DNA of 64,000 nucleotides, taken from the NCBI GenBank assembly GCA_016200545.1, contig JACQEO010000049.1, forward strand, positions 1-64,000, in the 5' to 3' direction. Made by a program: the position numbers and the translations under genes. Below, piece after piece: positions 17,795 through 25,287 of the stretch; the stretch's first letter is position 1; each line of letters starts with the position of its first letter. This DNA comes from Deltaproteobacteria bacterium (GTDB lineage: Bacteria; Desulfobacterota; Binatia; UTPRO1). Under the pieces are notes generated by a model. It was not told the origin of the DNA. It worked only from the letters and a program-made list of their open reading frames with translations, and did no database searches.

Positions 17795-19150
17795 TCAGAG
17801 TGTCTGCGCCTCCAAATGTTTCAGCCAGAGGTTCCCGAGTAGCAAGAGAACGAACGCGGCGTTGAGGATCGTCCATTGCGTGAGGCGACGGCGCGCCGCC
17901 GGCTCTCCGCGCCGCAGACCGTCTCGCAGCTCCGGCCCGTCGTACAGCAGCGCCTTGCCGAACATCAGCGCCGCGAACGGCACGAGCGGGAAATGATAGC
18001 GGGGATCCCCGACGAACACGACGGTCATGAGCAATACGTAGCTGCTGACGACCAGGAAGAGCGTCGTGGCGGCGCGATGGGGCGAGGGGCTGAGCATTCC
18101 GAGCAGGCAACCACTCACGACCAGCACGTAGGCGACGTTGGCGAGGACGAGGAGTGTCGCCGTGGCTGCGAGCGGCACCGGCGCACGGAGGCCTTTGAGA
18201 TTCCACAGTACGCCGTCGGTCTCGAGCGCGAAGAAGTAGGAGATCTTCTGGAGAGCGCGCCGCGCGGCGGCGACCGGGGCGGCACGGACGGCTTCCCACC
18301 CGAGACGGTAGCCGCGCGACCAGTCGTAGCCCGCACCCGCTCGCAGGCGTTCCTTGAGATCGGCCGCGTGCGCATAGCCGCCGAACGCGGCGCGGTCGTT
18401 GCCGATGAGGAAATTGTAGCCGCCGGTCGAGCTGACGTCCGTCCAGGTTCCGGACAAGTGGTGATTGCGTGCCAGCCAGGGACTCACGACCGCCAGCGCT
18501 GCGCACGACACCAGGCCGCCGAGCAACAGGGCGCGTCGGAGACGGATCCCGTTGGCGGCGTACCACAGCGGGACCAGGCCGGGGAGCAAAAGGAGGACGG
18601 GACGGGTGAGGATCGCCGCGCCGAGGACGGCGCCCGCCGCGATCGCGCCGGCGACCCCACTGCGCAGGCTCCACAGCAACAGCGCGCAGCTCGCGAGCAG
18701 GAGCAACGTGAACAGCGGCTCGGTGAGCAGCAGGGTGCCGTAGAAGACGTGTGTCGGGTAGAGCGCCATGACGAGCGCGGCGACGCGGCCGATCGATCGG
18801 CCCAAGACCCGTTCACCGATGGTCGAGACGAGCACGCAGGTGAGTGTACCGATGATGATCTGAAGCCCGACGGCGGTGGTCGGATGGCTGCCAAACAGGC
18901 CATAGGTTGCCGCCAGAACGAGTGGAAATCCCACCGGCCAAAAATCGCTCGGCTGACCCGCCTCATCCACGTAGCCCTGTCCAGCGTAGAGCCGCTCCGC
19001 GTGCCCGACATAACCGAGTTCGTCGAAGCGCGGTTCCCGTTCGAGCATGACGGCCGCCCACGCGAGCCGGGTCGTCAGGGCAACGAGAAGCAAGAGCGAC
19101 AACCAGCGTCGCGCGGATCGCCCGTCGATCTGATCGGTCCAAGGTCGCAT
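17795..19150 (-). CDS. GT39-family (ArnT/PMT-like) membrane glycosyltransferase
   Basis: 451 aa, about eleven hydrophobic segments, and a first periplasmic loop with RFDELGYVGHAERLY (D43, E44), the catalytic acidic pair position of GT39-like enzymes. These proteins move sugars from polyprenyl-phosphate donors onto lipids or proteins in the inner membrane. It lies 34 bp downstream of lolA on the same strand and 119 bp upstream of the PA14-containing transferase, so the four genes from 21028 down to 15570 could be one transcript. Donor and acceptor are unknown. Confidence 0.82.
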   Translation of the reverse strand: MRPWTDQIDGRSARRWLSLLLLVALTTRLAWAAVMLEREPRFDELGYVGHAERLYAGQGYVDEAGQPSDFWPVGFPLVLAATYGLFGSHPTTAVGLQIIIGTLTCVLVSTIGERVLGRSIGRVAALVMALYPTHVFYGTLLLTEPLFTLLLLASCALLLWSLRSGVAGAIAAGAVLGAAILTRPVLLLLPGLVPLWYAANGIRLRRALLLGGLVSCAALAVVSPWLARNHHLSGTWTDVSSTGGYNFLIGNDRAAFGGYAHAADLKERLRAGAGYDWSRGYRLGWEAVRAAPVAAARRALQKISYFFALETDGVLWNLKGLRAPVPLAATATLLVLANVAYVLVVSGCLLGMLSPSPHRAATTLFLVVSSYVLLMTVVFVGDPRYHFPLVPFAALMFGKALLYDGPELRDGLRRGEPAARRRLTQWTILNAAFVLLLLGNLWLKHLEAQTL

Positions 19151-19184
19151 GCAGGGCAGTATGCCGGACCGACGGGGCGTCGAC

Positions 19185-19991
19185 CTAGGGTGCGGCGGCG
19201 CCGCGCGGGGCGGCGATCACGTCGACGCCCTCGGGAACGGCGAAGCGGAACTCGTCGTCGGGGAGATCGACGTTCCGCTGGACGTTGGAGAAGCTGAGGG
19301 TCGTCACGTTGCCAACCGGGTCGGTGACGGTAGCCTCGACGATGTCGTAGGTCGAGCGCAACACCGCGAGGGTCAGGCTGCCGACGTCTTGCGCGTTCTT
19401 CGGGACGAGCTTCAAGTAGATGCGCTGCGCGTTGCAGCCACGCGGATCCTGCTCGATCTGGAAGTCGTCCTTGATTCGTCCGACGCCGGCGAGAAATGAT
19501 ATCGGCGTCGTCGAGACGAAGGCGGCGTCGAACGGCGCCTTCAGCACCTGCCGGTCGGTGGGCTGATAGATCCACAGGGTCGTGCCGTCGGCGACCATCG
19601 ACTGCCGCTGCGGCGTCTGGAACTCCCAATGCATCCGCCCCGGCTTCATGAAGACGACGTTGCCGAACGCCTCGTCGCCCTGGCTGAGGGCGGCGACCGT
19701 CGTCGCTTGGCGGAAGTCGGCGCGGAAGTTCTTGGTCGCATCGTAGCGCGCTTGCAGGCGCAGCGCCGCCACGGCGGGTGACGGGCATGCCTCCGCCCCG
19801 TTCGCGGTTGCGGCGGCGGCCGCCGGACGGGGCGCGCTCGTCGCCGGCGGCGCGCTATGACCCTCGTGAGCGCCGAGCGACGCGACCCCGAGCGTCGAGA
19901 GGAGGAGCGTCGCGGCCGCTGTTGCCGTTGCGGCGCGTGCCGTCGTCACTCGTCGATCCGTTGCACGCGGGCGACCATCTGCGCGGCGCAT
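19185..19991 (-). CDS. lolA: LolA-type outer-membrane lipoprotein carrier
   Basis: 268 aa. An N-terminal hydrophobic signal (about residues 10-35) precedes a LolA fold with the usual FRADFRQ start, GDEAFGNVVFMKPGRMHWEF and TTLWIYQPTDRQV stretches. LolA shuttles lipoproteins from LolCDE to the outer membrane. An Ala/Pro-rich stretch between signal and domain is longer than usual. The ATG overlaps the stop of the HPr-kinase-like gene (TGATG), so translation is coupled. Such dedicated LolA copies in glycan or RiPP clusters may not be the housekeeping one. Confidence 0.8.
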   Translation of the reverse strand: MRRADGRPRATDRRVTTARAATATAAATLLLSTLGVASLGAHEGHSAPPATSAPRPAAAAATANGAEACPSPAVAALRLQARYDATKNFRADFRQATTVAALSQGDEAFGNVVFMKPGRMHWEFQTPQRQSMVADGTTLWIYQPTDRQVLKAPFDAAFVSTTPISFLAGVGRIKDDFQIEQDPRGCNAQRIYLKLVPKNAQDVGSLTLAVLRSTYDIVEATVTDPVGNVTTLSFSNVQRNVDLPDDEFRFAVPEGVDVIAAPRGAAAP

Positions 19992-21028
19992 CACGAGCGC
20001 TCGAGGAAGGCGAGCAGGGTCTCGTAGTTCTTCGCGATGTCGCGGCCGAGCACGAAGCGATGCGCCGGAGCGCGGCCGAGCAAGCGGACGCCGTTTCGCA
20101 GGCGCGATGCGGCGACGCCGAGCTTTCCGGTGAGCTCCCAGAGCCCTCGCTCCAGGAGAAACTCCATCCCTTGGTAGATGCCGAGCCCGACGATCAGGTA
20201 CTTGACGAGCGCCTTCAGTGCCTCGTGTCGCGGCATCGGGACGATTTCCGACGTCGCCCCCAGGTTGCGCTCGCCCACCAACACCAGGCTCGGCTCGGTG
20301 ACGCCGCCGATCCGATCGCGTACGTATTCGATGTCGATCAGTGTCTTGGGATTGAACTCCATGCGTCGGACGGTGCGCAGATACTGCGGCGGCACGTCGA
20401 TCTTCTGGTCGGGTCGGACGCCGAGGCGCAGTGGAAACGGCAAGATGCGTCCAGCGCGATCGATGAGCGGGGTGTCCTCGCCCAAAAGCAAAAACTCCGG
20501 TCGCCGCATCAGCTCGAGCGCCATGGTGCTCTTCCCGCCACCGGAAGGCAGCAGCAGGAGGATGCCGCGCCCGCGATGACTCACCCCGAGCGCGTGCACG
20601 CGATGGATCCCACGGGCGTCGAGCGCTTGGCCGACGGTGGACAGGATGAACAGATAGACGATCTCGTGGAGCAGGTCGGGATCGGTCCCGTACACCACGC
20701 AGCGCTTGGTCGCGCGCTCGAAGACGGCCAAGGCCTGGCCGAAGTAGTCGATGTAGGTGACGTGGGTGTCGCGAAAGCAGACGTTGCGCGGTGTGAAGAC
20801 CGAGGCGCGGAGCGGCGGCAAGGTGTCATAGGGGGGCGACGCCAGCCGCACCTCGATGCAAACGCCGTCGGATGGGTTGCTCGCCGGCCGATGGAAATAG
20901 GCGAAGTCACGTCGCACCTCCTCGACCAGCTCCGGCGACGTGCTCCCCACCTCGATGCCGACTCCGTAGAAGTCGAAGTATTCTCGGGCGGCATCGCCGG
21001 CAACGGGGAACGCTGTCATCGCTGTCAT
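19991..21028 (-). CDS. HPr kinase-like P-loop protein
   Basis: 345 aa. A Walker A motif lies at 161-168 (PSGGGKST), preceded by IHRVHALGV, and is followed by LLGEDTPLID with an acidic residue (about D185). This arrangement is seen in HprK C-terminal domains and the HprK-related kinases of radical-SAM/peptide clusters. The N-terminal 130 residues are not HprK-like. ATG 21028 has AGAAGGATC upstream. No HPr or PTS gene is nearby, so a sugar-uptake role is unlikely. The coupled lolA suggests envelope biogenesis, but substrate and role are unknown. Confidence 0.7.
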   Translation of the reverse strand: MTAMTAFPVAGDAAREYFDFYGVGIEVGSTSPELVEEVRRDFAYFHRPASNPSDGVCIEVRLASPPYDTLPPLRASVFTPRNVCFRDTHVTYIDYFGQALAVFERATKRCVVYGTDPDLLHEIVYLFILSTVGQALDARGIHRVHALGVSHRGRGILLLLPSGGGKSTMALELMRRPEFLLLGEDTPLIDRAGRILPFPLRLGVRPDQKIDVPPQYLRTVRRMEFNPKTLIDIEYVRDRIGGVTEPSLVLVGERNLGATSEIVPMPRHEALKALVKYLIVGLGIYQGMEFLLERGLWELTGKLGVAASRLRNGVRLLGRAPAHRFVLGRDIAKNYETLLAFLERS

Positions 21029-21134
21029 CGACCGGATCCTTCTGGCGCCGTGGCGTGGCGCGCAATGTACTCTACGTGGGGACGCGGGAAAAGCCGAGGG
21101 AATCCATCGCGGCCGATGCGCGTGTACACGCGAA

Positions 21135-22259
21135 GTGGGGGATGTTCTATTGTCTCTCTCGCTCTTCTCGTCGGAGAATCGGCAGCCGGTGACTCCGCTA
21201 CCGTCAGTATCGCACGCGCGACCGAAACCGCCCTGGGTGAAGGGCCTCTTCCGTCTCGGGAATTGGATCGCGTTCGCGGTCGGGTGCCTGTTGGTGGCGG
21301 TGGCACTCTTGGTGGCCGAGAAGGTCGCCGAGGTGGTCAAGCCAGGGCAGCCGCTCCGCACGGAGCAACCCTCAGCTCCGTACATGGAGCCGAGCGACGC
21401 CCTCGGATGGCGGCCTGCGGCGTCGATGCAGACCACCACGCAGGTCCGGCTCGGTGAGCGTCTCATCTACGAGGCGACGTACAGCTTCGACGAGTATCGA
21501 CGACGCGTCGTTCCCGCGGATCCGCAGGCCGACTATCGCCGCTTCCTCCTGTTTTTCGGATGCTCGAACACGTTCGGCGAGGGCCTGCAAAACGACGAGA
21601 CGCTTCCCTACTTCGTGAGCCGCTTGCTACCCGACACGCATATCTACAACTATGCCTTTCGCGGGTACGGTCCCCAGCACATGCTCGCGCGTCTCGAGAG
21701 CTCGGATCTGCGCCGAGAGGTGGCCGAGCCCGTGGGAGCGGTCGTCTACGTTTTTCCCGCCTATCACCTGAACCGGTTGATCGGTGGTAGCGCCACCATG
21801 AGCTGGGTGAAGAATCTCCCGTACTATCGCCTGGAGGGCGGCGAGCCGGTGCGAGACGGATTCTTCGAGACCACGCGTCCGGTCTACTCGTTCTTGGCGC
21901 GGACGCTCGGGCAGAGTAGGCTCATGCAGCTCTTGAACATCGCCTGGCCTCCCCAGACCACGCGCTCCCAGCTCGAGCTCGCCTGCGCCGTCTTCGCGAA
22001 GGCCCGCCGGCTTCTCCACGAGCAGCTCGGTCCGGTGGAGCTCACCGTCGTGTTGCATCCCAACGGCGGGCCGTTGGACCTCGCCTCGTGCCTCGATCCG
22101 CTCGGGATTCGTCTCCTCGACTACCACGACATCTTCCCCAAGGCCCCGCGGAACGAGATGAAGATTCCGATGGACGGCCACACCAACGCGCGCGGCAATC
22201 AGACGATCGCGGCGCGCCTGGTTGGCGATCTCGAGCCCGTCCTTCCGGCGGTGCAATGA
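21135..22259 (+). CDS. membrane-anchored SGNH/GDSL hydrolase
   Basis: About 374 aa. One transmembrane segment (about 42-62) is followed by an exported SGNH domain: block I FFGCSNTFGEGL (Ser nucleophile), and the last block GHTNARGNQTIAARL with the DxH dyad (MDGH). Such enzymes deacylate or acylate surface glycans. Start is uncertain: GTG 21135 lacks a strong ribosome site, and a GTG at 21189 would also leave the membrane anchor intact. It is divergent from the HPr-kinase-like gene; the 106-bp gap should hold both promoters. Its stop abuts the convergent TIM-barrel gene. Confidence 0.78.
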   Translation: MGDVLLSLSLFSSENRQPVTPLPSVSHARPKPPWVKGLFRLGNWIAFAVGCLLVAVALLVAEKVAEVVKPGQPLRTEQPSAPYMEPSDALGWRPAASMQTTTQVRLGERLIYEATYSFDEYRRRVVPADPQADYRRFLLFFGCSNTFGEGLQNDETLPYFVSRLLPDTHIYNYAFRGYGPQHMLARLESSDLRREVAEPVGAVVYVFPAYHLNRLIGGSATMSWVKNLPYYRLEGGEPVRDGFFETTRPVYSFLARTLGQSRLMQLLNIAWPPQTTRSQLELACAVFAKARRLLHEQLGPVELTVVLHPNGGPLDLASCLDPLGIRLLDYHDIFPKAPRNEMKIPMDGHTNARGNQTIAARLVGDLEPVLPAVQ

Positions 22260-23228
22260 TCAGTCGCGTGTCGAGCCAAGACGGGCACGGCGCGTCTGCA
22301 TCTCTCGGGCGGTTGTCGTGAACGATCGCTCGGGTGTCGTGGTGTCGATGTAGTCGCCGTCGAGCCGCCCGAGAAACGCGGCGGCGTATCCCTCGCGTTC
22401 GGCCGTCGAGGCAAGCTCGTGCAACGGGACGGACGCGGCCGTCGACTCGAGATCCTCGGGCACGCACTCGCAACCGGCGACCAAAGGGATTGAACGATCC
22501 CGCACCCGCTGGTCTTGCAGCGCCGTCGCCAACTCCTCGCGCGACGGGATGCCGCCATGGGGATTGCCGACGTGGACGTCGATGGCGCTGACCCCCGCAC
22601 CGCTCCGCCAGAGCAGCGGGAGAAGGCGACGCGAGGTGCCGGCGCTCACCAGGATCGCGCCGTGCTCGGCTCGGACGGCGCCCCCCAGCGTCCGAATCGC
22701 CATCCCGAGCACGTCCCACGAAATCGCGTCGGCGCGGGGTTCGCCGGCGCCCTCCGCCGTCAGCGCCTCCGGCGCGTTGACGATCTCGACGGCGAAGGTC
22801 ACCTTCGGCTCGAGGCGGCGCGCCAGCGGAGTCACGACCCGCTCGGCGAAGCGCGCCGCGTGATGCGGATCGGCGAGGATCGACCGCGTGAACGAGTCGT
22901 TCATGCGCCGCCAGCTGTGGCCATCGAGCAGGGTCCAGTAGAGCTTGAGACCGCACAGATGGGCACACTCCTGGAGGATTGCGACCGATTCGACGAGCAC
23001 CGGATGGATGCCCGACACCTCGCCGTCCTTCATGAGGAGACCTTCGCCGCCCTCGCACAGCCAGACGCGAACCGCCTCGAACCCGATCTCCCGGGCCTCC
23101 AGTAGGGGGCGATAGACCGCCATCGGGTCGACCTCGAACGGCCCCGCCGCGAGTAGCGCGTTGGGTGCCAGGTCGCGTCCGTACGCGTCGAAGAAGTACG
23201 GCAGGTTGACGCCTCGGAGGAAGCCCAT
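22260..23228 (-). CDS. GH-A-like TIM-barrel protein (glycosidase homologue)
   Basis: 322 aa, no signal peptide. RGVNLPYFFDAYG at the N-terminus, EAVRVWLCEGG, LKLYWTLLDGHSW and AIDVHVGNPHG have the look of GH5-like clan GH-A barrels. Where these enzymes carry an NE(P) acid/base motif, this one has VEIVNAPEA (N151, E154), shifting or replacing the usual Glu, so hydrolase activity is doubtful. It is the third gene of a minus-strand operon: pentapeptide-repeat protein, radical SAM protein, this gene (gap 18 bp). It may act on a product of the radical SAM enzyme or be a binding scaffold. Confidence 0.65.
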   Translation of the reverse strand: MGFLRGVNLPYFFDAYGRDLAPNALLAAGPFEVDPMAVYRPLLEAREIGFEAVRVWLCEGGEGLLMKDGEVSGIHPVLVESVAILQECAHLCGLKLYWTLLDGHSWRRMNDSFTRSILADPHHAARFAERVVTPLARRLEPKVTFAVEIVNAPEALTAEGAGEPRADAISWDVLGMAIRTLGGAVRAEHGAILVSAGTSRRLLPLLWRSGAGVSAIDVHVGNPHGGIPSREELATALQDQRVRDRSIPLVAGCECVPEDLESTAASVPLHELASTAEREGYAAAFLGRLDGDYIDTTTPERSFTTTAREMQTRRARLGSTRD

Positions 23229-23246
23229 GAGGGCAGGGTGAACCAG

Positions 23247-24293
23247 CTACGCCGCGCCTGCGAGTCTTCGCGCCGACGTCTCGCTGACGGCGGCGGTCTT
23301 GGTGAAGGAGGGCACGTCGGAGCACGCTGCGAGGCACCCTGGGCAGCGCTCCGTGAGAGCGAGGAGCTGCAACTGCTTGTGGTGGATCGAGTGCCAGATG
23401 CTCTGCAACTCGTCGCGATAGACGTTGCCCATGCGGTCCGCCTCGCTCCACATGAAGAAGCACGGGTAGACGTCGCCGCGCCAGTCGACCAGGAGAAACT
23501 TCGACGGCAGATAGCAGCCGCCGCGCGGAATTGGGCGCTTTCCGTAGGCGAGATAGTCCGGAATGACGCCGAACAGTGCCTCGGTAAAAATCCACACGTC
23601 CCGGCGCGCCGCGAGCGCGCACACTTCCTCCAGCCGTCTAGTGATCGTCTCTTTCGCCTCGCGCTGTAACGAGAAGCGAGGGATGTCCTTGTGCAAGCCC
23701 GAGATCTCCGTCTGGAACGGCTGGAACGAGACCTCTCGAACGCCGAGGTCGGCCGCGAGATCGACGAGATGCTCGAGCGAATCGAGCGTTTCGCGCAAGA
23801 TCACGCCCGAGAGACCGATGCCGATGCCGCGCTCGACGCACTTACGCGCCGTCGCGACGGATTTCGCATACATTCCCTCGCCCCGGAGCTCATCGTGAAT
23901 CTCGCGGGGACCATCGATGGAGATGTGGAGCTTCACGGATGGAGTCTGCTGCAGCCGGTCGAGGTGCGCGTCGGTGATCATCGTTCCGTTGGTCACGATC
24001 GATTGATACCAGTAGCCGATCGCGTGCGCGTACTCGACGACGTCGAGGAAATCCTTCCGCATGAAGCTCTCGGCGCCGAACGGAATGAAGGTGCGTGCGC
24101 CCAAGGCGCGGGCATCGGCCAAGAGTTTCTTGGCCAGATCGAGTGGCACGCCGTTCTTCCGGATCTCCCAGACGCTGCACATCTTGCACTCGAGATTGCA
24201 GTACAGCGTGAGTTGCAGGGCAAGCCGATCGAGCGGCCGCGTCAGCGTCGGCGATGGGGCGAGCGGGGCCGTCGGGTCTGGTGATACGATCAT
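23247..24293 (-). CDS. radical SAM / SPASM-domain oxidoreductase
   Basis: About 348 aa. YCNLECKMC supplies the CxxxCxxC cluster ligands (C32, C36, C39). The radical SAM barrel continues with TNGTMIT and LHISIDGPREIHD. The C-terminal third carries SPASM-like cysteines (GGCYLPS, VYPCFF, ERCPGCLAACSD), which bind auxiliary clusters in peptide- or sugar-modifying enzymes of the PqqE/anSME kind. The start at 24293 is preferred because AAGGGG lies six bases upstream; an ATG at 24317 is possible. It sits between a pentapeptide-repeat gene and a TIM-barrel gene in one operon. No small precursor peptide gene was seen. Confidence 0.82.
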   Translation of the reverse strand: MIVSPDPTAPLAPSPTLTRPLDRLALQLTLYCNLECKMCSVWEIRKNGVPLDLAKKLLADARALGARTFIPFGAESFMRKDFLDVVEYAHAIGYWYQSIVTNGTMITDAHLDRLQQTPSVKLHISIDGPREIHDELRGEGMYAKSVATARKCVERGIGIGLSGVILRETLDSLEHLVDLAADLGVREVSFQPFQTEISGLHKDIPRFSLQREAKETITRRLEEVCALAARRDVWIFTEALFGVIPDYLAYGKRPIPRGGCYLPSKFLLVDWRGDVYPCFFMWSEADRMGNVYRDELQSIWHSIHHKQLQLLALTERCPGCLAACSDVPSFTKTAAVSETSARRLAGAA

Positions 24294-24345
24294 CTCTTTC
24301 CCCTTGGGGCGCAGCATAGCATGGACGTGGAGTGAGAGCGGAGCC

Positions 24346-25146
24346 TCATCGAGGATCCCGATTGTGCTCCGACGGCTCGGCCGAGACCGGCCGGTCATCC
24401 AGCCCGGCGTCCCGGAGATCCGCCTCGTCGAGATTCGTACCCAGCAGCAGCGTTCCACGGAGGTTCGCCCGCTGCAGGTTCGCCCCCGCAAGGTTCGCGC
24501 CCGTGAGGTCCGCCCGGTAGAGGTTGGCTTCGCGCAGGTCGACCCCACGGAGATCGGCTCCGGCGAGACTCGCGCGGCCACCGAGATCCACGCCCGACAG
24601 GTCCGCCGCGCTGAGATTCGTGCCATTGAGGTTGGCTCCGCGGAGATCGGCGCCCGCAAGACGTACGCCGTGCAAATCCTCTCCGCACAGGTTCACTCCA
24701 CGCAGGAACAGGCAAGGCGCTCGCTCGATGTCGATCTCGACACCGCGGAGTCTGGCCCCCTGCAGGTCGAGCTCGCGCAGGCGCGGGTCGGTGAGGTCGA
24801 TGCCGTAGATCGTCGTGTCGCGGAGCGTGGCGCCGGCAAGGTGCCCGACGTCGAGCCTGGTCGCGTCGAGAATCGCACCGGCGAGATCCGCGCCGTCGAG
24901 CTTCACACCACGCAGGTCGAGAGCGCGGAGGTCGAGGCCGCCGAGGTTCATACCCGACAAGTCCCGCATCACGCGGAGTCGCAGCAGCGCGCGCATTATC
25001 CAACGGCTTCGCCTTAGCGCCTGGCGTTTAAAGCGCAGCAACGCCTGGTCACGCAGCAGCCAGCGGTAGCGACCGGCGACCTCCTTCGCGATGCGAAGTC
25101 GGAACCGTGTGCGTGCAGCCCAGCTGGTTCGTCGGGTGACCGGCAT
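24346..25146 (-). CDS. pentapeptide-repeat protein
   Basis: 266 aa. The first about 60 residues are Arg-rich and helical-looking. From about 65 onward, A(D/N)LxX five-residue repeats run almost to the end (for example GADLRGANLNGTNLSAADLS), predicting a right-handed quadrilateral beta-helix. A less regular stretch with two Cys (CLFLRGVNLCGEDL) interrupts it midway. Known family members shield gyrase or act as scaffolds; none of those roles can be assigned here. It is the first gene of the operon with the radical SAM and TIM-barrel genes (52-bp gap). Confidence 0.88.
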   Translation of the reverse strand: MPVTRRTSWAARTRFRLRIAKEVAGRYRWLLRDQALLRFKRQALRRSRWIMRALLRLRVMRDLSGMNLGGLDLRALDLRGVKLDGADLAGAILDATRLDVGHLAGATLRDTTIYGIDLTDPRLRELDLQGARLRGVEIDIERAPCLFLRGVNLCGEDLHGVRLAGADLRGANLNGTNLSAADLSGVDLGGRASLAGADLRGVDLREANLYRADLTGANLAGANLQRANLRGTLLLGTNLDEADLRDAGLDDRPVSAEPSEHNRDPR

Positions 25147-25173
25147 CGTGAGCGCAGTACAACCTCATCGTCT

Positions 25174-25179
25174 ACTATA
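25174..25179 (-). promoter_or_regulatory. possible -10 box for the pentapeptide/radical SAM operon
   Basis: Read on the minus strand the site is TATAGT, in the only clearly AT-rich patch of this region, about 28 bases before the ATG at 25146. No convincing -35 hexamer lies 16-18 bases upstream, so this is a weak prediction. Confidence 0.3.
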
Positions 25180-25287
25180 TCATTGTGTCTGGCGAAGGCG
25201 CGATCCACGTCCGCGCCGGCCGAGCGCGATCGGCGCCCTCGCCATGCCGGATGGGCGTTGCGGGGCCGGAAGCGAGCATGGTACGCG

